From Pseudomonadota bacterium (GTDB lineage: Bacteria > Pseudomonadota > Gammaproteobacteria > Steroidobacterales > Woeseiaceae), in assembly GCA_022564475.1 (NCBI GenBank), contig JADFLJ010000007.1:1-33463 (forward strand): 33,463 bases of DNA, written 5' to 3'. Shown piece by piece: positions 16,139 through 25,107 of the stretch. Made by a program: the position numbers and the translations under genes. The notes below the pieces were generated by a model. That model did no database searches, had not been told where the DNA came from, and saw nothing but the letters and a program-made list of their open reading frames with translations. Position 1 is the first letter of the stretch. Each line of letters opens with the position of its first letter.

Positions 16139-17488
16139 CTACTGCAGTGACGCGAATGCGTCGCGCGTTAGATTCTCTGAGCCGTCGGCAAGCACCCGAA
16201 CATCGTCCTCGATACGTACGCCCCCGAAGGGCCGCAGCGCATCAACCGTATCCCAGTTGACATGACTTTCAGCCGGCGAACCGTGCAGGTTATCGAGCAG
16301 CAGATCGATCACGTATAAACCCGGCTCGATCGTGAGAACCATGTTTTCTTCCAGAACACGAGTCAGCCTCAGGAATGGATGGCCGCTCGGTGGATCGATG
16401 ACCGTGCCGCTTTCGTTTTCCATGAAACCGCCGACGTCGTGCACCTGCACGCCCAGTAAATGGCCCAGGCCGTGTGGAAAAAATGCCGAAGTCACGCCGG
16501 TCGCAAGCAGCGTATCCGCATCGCCGCTTGCGAGTTCCACGTCGTTTAATACTTCGCTCAAGAGGCGATGCGTATCGACGTGCAAGTCGCGGTAATCGAC
16601 CCCGGCTTTGACACGGTTGACGATCTCGAGCTGCATTGTTTCCATGCGCTCGATCAGGGCTCCGAAGCGTGCGTCGCCGTTACCATAAGTACGTGTGATA
16701 TCGGAGGCATAGCCATGCACTTGCGCACCGGCGTCGATCAGGAAGGACCGCATGTCTGCGGGTGCTTCTCGATCGAGATCCGTGTAATGCAAGATCGCCC
16801 CGTGCTCGTTTAACGCAATGATGTTCGAGTAAGGCAGTTCATTGTCCGTTTGGCTGACCGTCTCGCAATAAACCTGGTGAATCGCGAATTCAGATTTCCC
16901 GGCGCGAAAGGCCGTCTCCGCGGCCATATGACCAGCCGCACCTCGACGCGCCGCCAGGCGCAGGCACTCAAGTTCGTAAGCGGTCTTTGTGCCACGCGCA
17001 TACTGCAAAATATTGAGTGTTGAGGTTGGGTTGACGCGGTCAATGCCGAATGCATGAGCCTCGTCATCGATTTCGCCGATCAATATACAGTTGTCTCGAT
17101 CGACCGGAAGATGTTTGGCCACGTCGTCGGTCGTATGCACGATCCGGACATCCATGTCGGCTGTCCAATAGCCGTCGGGCGCTCCTGGAACCGAGTGCCA
17201 GTAGTCGCGCGGCTGGTAGTAAATCAACACGGGTTTCTCGCCCGGTGTATAGACAATGTAGGACAGCGGCAGCGCAACGAGCGGTGCCCACGCCACGAAA
17301 TGCGGATTTGCTACGAACGGATAGCTTCGATCATCCAGAAAAGCGACTTTCGCCTTGCCCGAAAATATCACGGCGTGGCCAGCCCCGGACTTTTCGAGGG
17401 CGTTGTCATGACGCGCCTTCAGCGTTTCAATATGTGCCGGATAAAGCGCGGCGAGATCAGGATTTCGGTCGGAATAGTCTGTGCTCAT
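16139..17488 (-). CDS. pepQ: Xaa-Pro dipeptidase (prolidase, M24B)
   Basis: The ORF track starts at 17545, but the start MSTDYSDRNPDLAALYPAHIETL at 17488 matches PepQ proteins, giving 449 residues. The pita-bread metallopeptidase ligands are visible: LIDAGAQVHGYASDITR (two Asp), FFPHGLGHLLGVQVHD (His), TIEPGLY (Glu) and GGVRIEDDV (Glu). It hydrolyses dipeptides with C-terminal proline in the cytoplasm, using two divalent metals; related enzymes also act on some organophosphates. It is divergent from the ggt gene across a 109-base region that should contain both promoters, and tail-to-tail with the SDR gene. Confidence 0.94.
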   Translation of the reverse strand: MSTDYSDRNPDLAALYPAHIETLKARHDNALEKSGAGHAVIFSGKAKVAFLDDRSYPFVANPHFVAWAPLVALPLSYIVYTPGEKPVLIYYQPRDYWHSVPGAPDGYWTADMDVRIVHTTDDVAKHLPVDRDNCILIGEIDDEAHAFGIDRVNPTSTLNILQYARGTKTAYELECLRLAARRGAAGHMAAETAFRAGKSEFAIHQVYCETVSQTDNELPYSNIIALNEHGAILHYTDLDREAPADMRSFLIDAGAQVHGYASDITRTYGNGDARFGALIERMETMQLEIVNRVKAGVDYRDLHVDTHRLLSEVLNDVELASGDADTLLATGVTSAFFPHGLGHLLGVQVHDVGGFMENESGTVIDPPSGHPFLRLTRVLEENMVLTIEPGLYVIDLLLDNLHGSPAESHVNWDTVDALRPFGGVRIEDDVRVLADGSENLTRDAFASLQ

Positions 17489-17597
17489 AGGGTGGCATGA
17501 TACCGGTCGGCCGGCGCCGCGGCGAGTGTTGTACCTGTGTTTCAAATTCGCTCCAAACTAGGCATTATTGACGCCGTAGCCGATTGAGGGGACCAAC

Positions 17598-19316
17598 GTG
17601 ATCAAAAAGACAACATGGCTGGCAGGTGTCGTACTGCTGGCCTCAGGAGGGGCAGCAGTGGCCGAAAATATCCCTGGATACGACCGAGTGTCCGGACGAG
17701 CGCACGCATCCCGATCCGAGGTGATCGCCACGCACGGCATGGCAGCCACGAGCCAGCCGCTAGCGACGCAAATAGCCCTCGATATCCTTAAAGCGGGTGG
17801 CAGCGCTGTCGACGCGGCGATTGCCGCGAATGCCGCGTTAGGGCTTATGGAGCCGACCGGCAGCGGTATCGGCGGCGACCTGTTCGCAATTGTCTGGGAT
17901 GCCAACAACAAAGAGCTGGTCGGGCTGAACGCATCCGGTCGTGCTCCTGCAATGATGACGCTCGACTATTTTCGTGAAAGAGGACTTACCTCTATTCCAC
18001 CCTTCGGCCCTTTGCCTGTCAGCGTGCCGGGAACGGTTGATGGCTGGTTTGAGCTGCATGCGCGATACGGTCGCCTGCCCATGGAAGACCTGCTGGCGCC
18101 GGCAATCGCGTATGCGAGAGACGGGTTTCCGGTCTCTGAAGTGATCGCGTATTACTTCGATATCAATGCAAAACGTATCGGCGAATACCCTGGTTTCGCG
18201 GCAACCTACATGCCGCATGGCCATACGCCTCGAAAAGGCGAGCTGTTCAGGAATCCACGATTGGCAGACACACTGCAACAGATAGCGACGGATGGCCGCG
18301 ATGCCTTCTACAAAGGCGACATCGCAAAACGCATTGATGCCTACATGACGGAAAACGGTGGTTTGTTACGCTACGAGGATCTTGCCGCGCACAGCTCAGA
18401 GTGGGTTACACCGGTCTCAACAAATTACCGTGGTTGGGACGTTTACGAATTGCCGCCGAACGGGCAGGGCATCGCAGCATTGCAGCTTCTGAATATACTG
18501 GAGGGTTATGACATTGCCGCGATGGGTTTCGACAGTGCCGAGTATGTGCACACCTTCGTCGAAGCGAAGAAACTGGTATTTGAAGATCGCGCCAAATATT
18601 ATGTCGACATGGATTTCGTCGACGTGCCTGTAGAGACACTCATATCGAAAGACTACGCCGATTCCCGCCGGAAATTGATTTCGTCAACGAAGGCCGCGCA
18701 AAGTCTCGCGGCCGGCGATCTAAAACTCAGGGACGGCGATACAATCTATATGACTATCGCCGACAGCGACGGCAACATGGTGTCGTTAATACAAAGTAAT
18801 TACCGCGGCATGGGGTCCGGCATGACGCCCGGCGATCTCGGTTTCGTCTTACAGAACCGTGCGGAATTGTTCGCCCTGGATGAAAACCACGCCAATGTTC
18901 TCGAACCGGGCAAGCGGCCATTTCATACGATTATTCCCGCCTTCGTCATGAAGGACGGCAAGCCGCTGATGAGCTTCGGGCTCATGGGCGGTGCCATGCA
19001 GCCGCAGGGTCACGCACAAATCATCATTAACATGATCGACTTCGGCATGAACCTGCAGGAGGCGGGGGATGCCGCGCGCATTAACCACATCGGTTCGTCG
19101 CAGCCGACCGGCACGACGATGATCGACGGTGGTGTTGTGCATCTCGAAAAAGGATTTAGTCAGGAGACGCGCGACGCTCTTGAGAAATTAGGTCATACGA
19201 TCGGCGACAGCAACGGTAGTTTCGGCGGTTATCAGGCAATTCTTTGGGACGAAGAGGCAGGCGTATATTACGGTGCTTCGGAAGTTCGCAAGGACGGACA
19301 AGCAGCAGGCTATTGA
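17598..19316 (+). CDS. ggt: Gamma-glutamyltransferase, periplasmic
   Basis: A 572-residue precursor with a Sec signal peptide (MIKKTTWLAGVVLLASGGAAVA, cleavage after AVA) and GTG start behind a GAGGGGA. The large-subunit glutathione-site region SGIGGDLFAIVWD and GRAPA are present. The autocleavage site is GDTIYMTIADSDGNMVS, where the Thr aligns with the nucleophile of E. coli GGT, but the usual TTH is TIY. That divergence places it in a distant GGT branch, so transferase, glutathione hydrolase or acylase activity are all possible. The stop codon overlaps the trpS start (TGATG). Confidence 0.9.
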   Translation: MIKKTTWLAGVVLLASGGAAVAENIPGYDRVSGRAHASRSEVIATHGMAATSQPLATQIALDILKAGGSAVDAAIAANAALGLMEPTGSGIGGDLFAIVWDANNKELVGLNASGRAPAMMTLDYFRERGLTSIPPFGPLPVSVPGTVDGWFELHARYGRLPMEDLLAPAIAYARDGFPVSEVIAYYFDINAKRIGEYPGFAATYMPHGHTPRKGELFRNPRLADTLQQIATDGRDAFYKGDIAKRIDAYMTENGGLLRYEDLAAHSSEWVTPVSTNYRGWDVYELPPNGQGIAALQLLNILEGYDIAAMGFDSAEYVHTFVEAKKLVFEDRAKYYVDMDFVDVPVETLISKDYADSRRKLISSTKAAQSLAAGDLKLRDGDTIYMTIADSDGNMVSLIQSNYRGMGSGMTPGDLGFVLQNRAELFALDENHANVLEPGKRPFHTIIPAFVMKDGKPLMSFGLMGGAMQPQGHAQIIINMIDFGMNLQEAGDAARINHIGSSQPTGTTMIDGGVVHLEKGFSQETRDALEKLGHTIGDSNGSFGGYQAILWDEEAGVYYGASEVRKDGQAAGY

Positions 19317-20326
19317 TGAGTCGGGATATTTATCTCACCGGAATAACCACAACCGGTACACCGCATATTGGCAATTACGTCGGCGCTATTCGTCCCGGAA
19401 TAGCCGCCAGCAAAGATCCGCAGAAGAAGAACTTCTACTTTCTCGCGGACTTTCACGCGCTGGCGAAAAACGAAGACCCGGACAAGATCAGCCAATCAAC
19501 ACTGGAAATTGCCGCAGCGTGGCTCGCGCTCGGGCTTGATACCGACAACGCAACCTTTTATCGGCAATCGGATATTCCGGAGATTCCCGAACTGACCTGG
19601 GTTTTGACCAGCATGACGGCGAAGGGCCTTATGAATCGTGCGCATTCCTACAAGGCGGCGGTGCAGGCCAATGTTGAGGGCGGCAACAAGGATCCGGACA
19701 AAGGCATCACGATGGCGCTGTACAGCTATCCGATCCTGATGTCCGCCGATATTCTGATGTTCAAGGCGACCAGGGTGCCGGTGGGCCGTGACCAGAAACA
19801 GCATGTGGAAATGGCGCGAGATGTCGCGCAACGCTTCAATCATCACTACGGTGACGTGCTCGTGCTACCCGAAGCTGTCATTGGTGGCAGCACGGCCGTA
19901 TTGGCGGGTCTCGACGGCCGTAAGATGTCCAAGAGCTACAACAATACGATTCCCCTGTTCGCCCCGGAAAATCGTTTAAGAAAGCTCATCATGAAGATCA
20001 AGACGAACAGTCTTGAGCCGGGTGAGCCGAAAGAAATCGAAGGCAGCACCTTGTACGACATTTACAAGGCGTTCGCATCGGACGAGGAGGCTCGGGAGAT
20101 CGAAAAATCTTATGCAGACGGCATCGCCTGGGGCGAGATGAAGCAGCTTCTGTTCGAGTACATTAACGAGCACCTGAAGCCTGTGCGCGATGAATACGAG
20201 CGGCTCATCGCGAATCCCGCGATTGTCGAAGCCGAATTGCAAAAGGGCGCGGCCAGAGCACGTGAAATATCGGCGCCTTTCATGGCTGAAATTCGCGACG
20301 CAATTGGCATTCGGAAGCTAGGTTAG
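19316..20326 (+). CDS. trpS: Tryptophanyl-tRNA synthetase
   Basis: The start is ATG 19316 (MSRDIYLTGITTTGTPHIGNYVGAI), overlapping the ggt stop; the track's upstream extension is ggt in another frame. The 336-residue product has the class I signatures PHIGNY (HIGH) and GRKMSKSYNN (KMSKS) and the typical LMSADILMFKATRVPVGRDQKQHVE block. It charges tRNA-Trp. Coupling to a periplasmic GGT is unusual for trpS, and no tryptophan-responsive leader was recognised. Length is within the family range. Confidence 0.96.
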   Translation: MSRDIYLTGITTTGTPHIGNYVGAIRPGIAASKDPQKKNFYFLADFHALAKNEDPDKISQSTLEIAAAWLALGLDTDNATFYRQSDIPEIPELTWVLTSMTAKGLMNRAHSYKAAVQANVEGGNKDPDKGITMALYSYPILMSADILMFKATRVPVGRDQKQHVEMARDVAQRFNHHYGDVLVLPEAVIGGSTAVLAGLDGRKMSKSYNNTIPLFAPENRLRKLIMKIKTNSLEPGEPKEIEGSTLYDIYKAFASDEEAREIEKSYADGIAWGEMKQLLFEYINEHLKPVRDEYERLIANPAIVEAELQKGAARAREISAPFMAEIRDAIGIRKLG

Positions 20327-20372
20327 CGGCGACTATGTCAATCACCTGTAGTTTCGACGCAAGGGAAGTCGC

Positions 20373-20987
20373 TTGATTAATCCGAGTGAAGCACTCGAGC
20401 GATTGCGAAAGGGCAATGCTCGATTCGTGGCAAATGAATTGTCGCGCAGCGTCAGCAAGCTTGAACGCGCACGTCTTGCTTCGGGTCAGAATCCGTTTGC
20501 CGTAATTCTAGGGTGTTCCGATTCGCGCGTGCCAATAGAAATTGTATTCGATCAGGGCCTTGGCGACCTGTTCGTGATTCGTGTCGCCGGCAATATCGTT
20601 GCGCCGTCTCAAATCGGTAGTGTTGAATTCGCAGCTCAGAAGTTCGCCACTCGACTCGTTGTCGTACTCGGTCACACGCAATGCGGCGCGGTGGAGGCGA
20701 CGATTGATGAGCTGCAGCGCCCGGCCGAAAAACAGTCACGCAACATCGCGGCGATTGTCAGCCGCATTCGACCATCCGTCATGGACTTGCTGGAGTGCGG
20801 TGAAGTGATGGATCGAGAAGAATTGATACGACAGGCCGTACGCGAGAACGTGCGTTACTCCAGCAATGCATTACGCCACGGCTCCGACATAATCGAAGAT
20901 CTTATTAGTAAAGAAGAATTCCTGATTGTCGGTGCAGAATATTCACTGGACACGGGTGTCGTCGAGTTCTTCGACGGCGCGCCCTGA
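20373..20987 (+). CDS. Beta-carbonic anhydrase
   Basis: A 204-residue protein from a TTG start (MINPSEALERLRKGNARF). Zinc ligands are recognisable as Cys48 and Asp50 in CSDSRVP and His101 and Cys104 in GHTQCGA, the standard beta-class arrangement. It interconverts CO2 and bicarbonate in the cytoplasm, supporting carboxylation and pH control. The start gives an N-terminus typical of the family; a GGGAAG lies seven bases upstream. Confidence 0.94.
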   Translation: MINPSEALERLRKGNARFVANELSRSVSKLERARLASGQNPFAVILGCSDSRVPIEIVFDQGLGDLFVIRVAGNIVAPSQIGSVEFAAQKFATRLVVVLGHTQCGAVEATIDELQRPAEKQSRNIAAIVSRIRPSVMDLLECGEVMDREELIRQAVRENVRYSSNALRHGSDIIEDLISKEEFLIVGAEYSLDTGVVEFFDGAP

Positions 20988-21001
20988 AGGAGCGGGGTCG
21001 T

Positions 21002-21154
21002 ATGAGTAGTCTGAATACTGAGCGACTGAATCTTCGCTGGCTTGTGCCCGGTGACGAGGCGATCGGTATCTGTGGCTTGTTCAGGCGCGATAAGCTCGAT
21101 GACCCGAATATCGGATTCGCAATGCTGCCAGATCACTGCGGCAAGGCGGAGTAA
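21002..21154 (+). pseudogene. GNAT acetyltransferase remnant with internal deletion
   Basis: A 50-codon ORF reads MSSLNTERLNLRWLVPGDEA, the N-terminal strand of RimJ-type GNAT proteins. It then jumps directly to IGICGLFRRDKLDDPNIGFAMLP, the strand 4 region before the acetyl-CoA loop, and stops at GKAE where GKGYA would start the CoA-binding helix. The middle and the C-terminal half are missing. A ribosome-binding site (GAAGGAG) remains and the stop overlaps the next start as TAATG. It is probably inactive but may be translated as a coupling leader. Confidence 0.75.
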
Positions 21155-21642
21155 TGGATTTCTTAAAGAGCGATGGCGCTCGAACAGGACTGTACTTCGG
21201 CGCAACATCGGGCGTTATTACGACGCTGGGATTGCTCACAGGCCTGTATGCGGGGACAGGAGCCGTAGGCGCTGTCCTCGGCGGAATTCTGGTAATTGCC
21301 GTTGCAGACTCAATGTCGGACGCGCTCGGCATCCACCTTGCGGAGGAGGCCGATCCAAATACAACATCTGCGCATGTCTGGTCGGCAACCATTTCCACGT
21401 TCATCGCCAAGTTTGTGTTCGCCATTAGTTTTGCCGTCCCGCTGCTGTTATTGCCATTGCGCATGGCTGTTATTGCGTCGCTGGTGTGGGGAATGGGCGT
21501 GATTACGGTGTTGAGTTATTTTCTGGCCAAATCAACTCAGGAGCGACCGTTACCCATCATCCTCGAACACCTGGGCATCGCTGCGCTCGTTGTACTATTG
21601 TCACATCTGATCGGCGCCTGGGTGGGCGCGAATTTCGGCTAG
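21154..21642 (+). CDS. VIT1/CCC1-like small membrane protein
   Basis: A 162-residue protein with about five hydrophobic segments. It starts GARTGLYFGATSGVITTLGLLTGLYAGTG and has DSMSDALGIHLAEEAD after the second segment. That motif is characteristic of a short family related to vacuolar iron transporter (VIT/CCC1) proteins, so a role in metal-ion handling at the inner membrane is possible, not shown. The ATG overlaps the stop of the GNAT remnant, and upp follows after 14 bases. Confidence 0.8.
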   Translation: MDFLKSDGARTGLYFGATSGVITTLGLLTGLYAGTGAVGAVLGGILVIAVADSMSDALGIHLAEEADPNTTSAHVWSATISTFIAKFVFAISFAVPLLLLPLRMAVIASLVWGMGVITVLSYFLAKSTQERPLPIILEHLGIAALVVLLSHLIGAWVGANFG

Positions 21643-21656
21643 ATAAGGAGCCATTA

Positions 21657-22280
21657 ATGGCACTGCTAATTGATCATCCCTGCGTGCAGCACAAGCTCGC
21701 GATTATGCGCGACGTCGATACGGGGCATAAACGCTTTCGTGAGCTTGCGACAGAGATTACGAAGTTCGTCTGCTACGAAGCGCTCAAGAACGTAAAGACG
21801 AAGGAAGTGATCGTCCAAACACCCATCGCCAAGGCAAGCTGTCAAAAGATCGATACAGATCTTGTCGTCGTACCGATTCTGCGTGCAGGCATCGGCATGC
21901 TTGAGGGTATTCTCGAACTCATTCCAACAGCGCGTGTTGGTTTCGTTGGTCTTTATCGCGATGAAGAGACGAAGCAACCCGTCACTTACTACGAGCGATT
22001 TCCGCCACAAATAAAAGGCGGTACGTGCATCATTATCGACCCGATGCTCGCGACCGGTGGTTCAACAGTTGTGGCGATTGATCACCTCAAGAAGAGCGGT
22101 GCTGGAAATATCGTCGTTGTTTGTATCGTGACATGCCCGGAAGGTGTTGAGCTCGTGGAGGTTGCACATCCGGATGTGCGCATCTACGCAGCGGCAATCG
22201 ACGATCATCTCAATGAAAAGAAGTATATAGTGCCAGGATTAGGTGACGCGGGCGATCGCCTGTTTGGTACTACGCACTAG
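21657..22280 (+). CDS. upp: Uracil phosphoribosyltransferase
   Basis: The start is ATG 21657 (MALLIDHPCVQHKLAIMRD) with AAGGAG six bases upstream; the track ORF begins upstream in VIT-gene sequence. The 207-residue protein is one residue shorter than E. coli Upp. It has the PRPP-binding motif IIIDPMLATGGSTVVAI and the uracil-binding C-terminal YIVPGLGDAGDRLFGT. It converts uracil and PRPP to UMP in pyrimidine salvage. No uracil permease gene (uraA) follows, unlike in E. coli. Confidence 0.97.
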   Translation: MALLIDHPCVQHKLAIMRDVDTGHKRFRELATEITKFVCYEALKNVKTKEVIVQTPIAKASCQKIDTDLVVVPILRAGIGMLEGILELIPTARVGFVGLYRDEETKQPVTYYERFPPQIKGGTCIIIDPMLATGGSTVVAIDHLKKSGAGNIVVVCIVTCPEGVELVEVAHPDVRIYAAAIDDHLNEKKYIVPGLGDAGDRLFGTTH

Positions 22281-22310
22281 GCATTACTTCAACGCAGACG
22301 AGACAGGTCA

Positions 22311-22781
22311 ATGAGCGACACAGTTATTACCTCGACGCTTGACGGCAATGTGCTGGTTATCGAAACAAGCAGTGGCAAGAAGACCTATGACTCCAGGTTT
22401 CTGGTTGCGGCGTTGTTGATTTTCGTTGCGCGTGGCAACGGACAGATTGAGCCGGAAGAAACGGCAAAGATGCTTGAACTCATCCAGGCTCATTTCAATT
22501 TGCAGAGTGCCGAGTCGCTGGAGCTGCTCACGCGAGCAATGAGTGAAATGACGGATAGTCCTGATCTGGTTGCTGCTCTCGCCAAACTCGGCAGCATGTT
22601 ATCCGATCAGGAGAAAGAAGAGATCGCGTTGATGGCACTTAAGGTAATTGCCGCGGACGGCAAGCGCGAGTACTCCGAAATGGAACAATTCAATACAGCA
22701 GTGGAGGCGGCCGGAATCGCGCCGGAAATTGTACACCGGGCCTTCGATCGCTATTTTTCGGAAACGATGCCAGGCGACTAG
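22311..22781 (+). CDS. TerB-like domain protein
   Basis: A 156-residue, mostly helical and acidic protein. From about residue 25 it carries the TerB-family pattern: FLVAALLIFVARGNGQIEPEETAKMLELI, then SDQEKEEIALMALKVIAADGKREYSEMEQF, with paired D/E-rich helices. TerB domains bind metal and occur in tellurite-resistance and other stress complexes, but as a stand-alone gene its role is unknown. It is convergent with uup and their stop codons share the palindrome CTAG. Confidence 0.8.
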   Translation: MSDTVITSTLDGNVLVIETSSGKKTYDSRFLVAALLIFVARGNGQIEPEETAKMLELIQAHFNLQSAESLELLTRAMSEMTDSPDLVAALAKLGSMLSDQEKEEIALMALKVIAADGKREYSEMEQFNTAVEAAGIAPEIVHRAFDRYFSETMPGD

Positions 22782-24682
22782 TCCCGCAGCTGATAGGACT
22801 CTCTAAGTGATTCGAGCTCGCCCCAGCGCTCCACAGATTGTTCCAGCTTTTGTTCAGCGCCGGCGAGCTCTTGCAACCTGGCCTGCACAAGATCGTTTTC
22901 CTGCGAGTAGAAGTCCTGCGATGAAACATCTTCCTGCAGAACCGCGATTGCCTCTTCCAGTGTTTCAATTGCAGCCGGCAGATTGTCGAGTTCGCGTTGA
23001 TCTTTGTAGCTAAGCTTGGTGGGGCTGCTTTTTCGTTTACGTTCCGCGGCGCGTTTCCGGCGTGCTTCCAGGAAGTCCGGATTATCGCGCTCGGTCAGGT
23101 CGTGGCCCTGTCGTAACCAGTCCTTGTAACCACCGGCATACTCTTTGATTTTGCCGTCTTCTTCGAACACGACAGTGCTGGTTACAACATTATCGAGAAA
23201 TTCACGATCGTGGGTAACGACGATGAGCGTGCCCTTGTATTCACGAAGCTTTTGTTCGAGTACTTCGAGCGTCTCGATATCGAGGTCGTTCGTAGGCTCA
23301 TCCAGAACAAGCAGGTTGGCGGGGTGCGTAAACAATTTCGCAAGAATGACGCGATTGCGCTCGCCACCCGAAAGCGCTTTGACTGGCATCATCGCCCGTT
23401 TCGGCGAGAACAAAAATCCTTTGAGGTAGCCAACGATATGCCGTTCCTTACCGTTGAGCATGATGTAGGTGCGTCCTTCGCCAACGTTGTCAGCGACGGA
23501 TTTTTCCAGGTCCAGCGTTTGCCGCAGCTGGTCAAAATAACCGATCGCCAAATTGGTGCCGTGCTTGATCGTGCCTGTCTGTGGCTCGATTTTCCCGAGC
23601 AGCAGTTGCAACAAGGTCGTCTTGCCGACGCCATTGTTTCCGATCAGGCCGATACGGTCACCGCGCATGATCTTGATCGAGAAGTTTTCGATCAGGGGTC
23701 GGTCGTAGCGATAACTGACATTGAGGGCGCGGATGACTTTGCGACCGGACGGTTCGGCTTCCTCAATGTGAATTCTTGCGGGCGCCTCACGCGCTATTCG
23801 CTGCGAGCGTTCTTCGCGCAGTTGGACGAGCGCACGAGAGCGGCCTTCATTACGTGTTCGACGGGCCTTGATGCCCTGACGAACCCAGACTTCCTCCTTG
23901 CCGAGTTTCTTGTCAAATTTCGCGTTTGCGACATCTTCATCTTCGAGCGATTTTGACTTACGTCGCAGGAAGTTCCCGTAGTCACCGGGCCAGCTCGTCA
24001 GCTGCCCGCGATCAATTTCCACAATTCGCGTCGCGATACGTTGCAGGAATACACGATCATGCGTAATAAAAAGAACGGCCCCGGGAAAATTGTAAATGCG
24101 ATCTTCGAGCCAACGAATTGTCGCGATGTCAAGATGGTTCGTAGGTTCGTCGAGCAACAACAGGTCCGGCTTCGAGACCAGTGCTTTCGCCAGCGCAACA
24201 CGACGTCGCCAACCGCCGGATAGCTCGTTCATTTTTTTCTCGGCGGGCAGGTTTAGTTCGGAGATCGTTGTTTCGACGCCCTGTTCAATGTTCCAACCGT
24301 CGCGTGCGTCGATGCGTGCATGCAGCGTCTCGAGGTCCCGCAGGCCATGCTTGTCAAGCTCCAGTTCTGATTGGCGTTTGTACTGCTCAATCAAGGCCTC
24401 AGTGTCGGCCAGCCCTGAGCGCACAACGTCGTGTACGAGCATGTCGAGCGCTTGCGGCAGCTCCTGAGCGAGCTGGCTGATCACGAGATTCGACGTTCTC
24501 GTGATGTCGCCCTTGTCGAATTCGGCTTCGCCATTGATCAGTTTCAGGGTAGTAGATTTGCCGGCGCCATTGCGGCCGATCAGGCAGACACGCTCGCCCG
24601 GCTCAATGGAGAAATCGGCGTCGGTGAGGATTTTTAGCTCGCCGAAGGCCAGCGAGATCTGATCAAAACGGAGTAATGACAT
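22778..24682 (-). CDS. uup: ABC-F family ATPase Uup
   Basis: The 634-residue protein has two ABC domains: Walker A GRNGAGKST near 37 with signature LSGGWRRRVALAKAL, and GNNGVGKTT near 350 with LSGGERNRVILAKL. Both have Walker B LDEPTN boxes. A linker joins them, and a C-terminal coiled coil (about 555-634) follows; in E. coli this region binds DNA. It has no membrane domain. Uup proteins affect precise transposon excision and ribosome-related functions. The start (MSLLRFDQISLAFG) is upstream of a 75-base inverted repeat shared with the divergent slyX gene. Confidence 0.95.
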   Translation of the reverse strand: MSLLRFDQISLAFGELKILTDADFSIEPGERVCLIGRNGAGKSTTLKLINGEAEFDKGDITRTSNLVISQLAQELPQALDMLVHDVVRSGLADTEALIEQYKRQSELELDKHGLRDLETLHARIDARDGWNIEQGVETTISELNLPAEKKMNELSGGWRRRVALAKALVSKPDLLLLDEPTNHLDIATIRWLEDRIYNFPGAVLFITHDRVFLQRIATRIVEIDRGQLTSWPGDYGNFLRRKSKSLEDEDVANAKFDKKLGKEEVWVRQGIKARRTRNEGRSRALVQLREERSQRIAREAPARIHIEEAEPSGRKVIRALNVSYRYDRPLIENFSIKIMRGDRIGLIGNNGVGKTTLLQLLLGKIEPQTGTIKHGTNLAIGYFDQLRQTLDLEKSVADNVGEGRTYIMLNGKERHIVGYLKGFLFSPKRAMMPVKALSGGERNRVILAKLFTHPANLLVLDEPTNDLDIETLEVLEQKLREYKGTLIVVTHDREFLDNVVTSTVVFEEDGKIKEYAGGYKDWLRQGHDLTERDNPDFLEARRKRAAERKRKSSPTKLSYKDQRELDNLPAAIETLEEAIAVLQEDVSSQDFYSQENDLVQARLQELAGAEQKLEQSVERWGELESLRESYQLRD

Positions 24683-24716
24683 AGCCGGATAGGATACATT
24701 GTTATCGCTAGCGGGC

Positions 24717-24791
24717 GGTGCATAACGGGCTCCTCATCGTCATGGCTCGCTACGCTGCGCTTTACTTCCGATGAAGAGCCCGTTATGCACC
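24717..24791. repeat. 75-base near-perfect inverted repeat between uup and slyX
   Basis: A 23-base arm (24717-24739, starting GGTGCATAACGGGCTC) is matched at 24769-24791 by its reverse complement ending GAGCCCGTTATGCACC, with a single mismatch and a 29-base spacer. It occupies most of the gap between divergent start codons. It may be a small mobile element, a transcription block, or an attC-like site (GCATAAC/GTTATGC ends, though these do not fit the consensus exactly). Confidence 0.7.
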
Positions 24792-24831
24792 ACCTTCCAG
24801 CTTAATAGGACATATTCTTAGGAAAACGCCC

Positions 24832-25038
24832 ATGAACGAAGATCGCTTAGTTCAGATCGAAACAAAGCTGGCGCACCAGGAGCAGATGCTCATGGAACTG
24901 GACGATGCGCTGACGACGCAACAGAGCACTATCATGACGCTGGAACGCATGTGTGCGTCAATGGCCGAGCGAATGCAGTCATTGAGTGGTGACGAAACGG
25001 CCGCGCCGCGCGGGGACGAGCGCCCGCCACATTACTGA
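24832..25038 (+). CDS. slyX: SlyX family protein
   Basis: A 68-residue protein, MNEDRLVQIETKLAHQEQMLMELDDALTTQ, forming one long coiled-coil helix followed by a polar tail ending in RPPHY. The PPHY end is the conserved SlyX C-terminus. Function is unknown despite wide distribution in proteobacteria. It is divergent from uup, and the upstream region includes the inverted repeat at 24717 and a TTAGGAAA ribosome-binding site. Confidence 0.9.
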   Translation: MNEDRLVQIETKLAHQEQMLMELDDALTTQQSTIMTLERMCASMAERMQSLSGDETAAPRGDERPPHY

Positions 25039-25107
25039 ATAAAACCCTGAGAGCCACTCAGCTGCGTTCAAGTATAGTGACCATCAAGCCCTTACGGAGG
25101 CAAGGCA

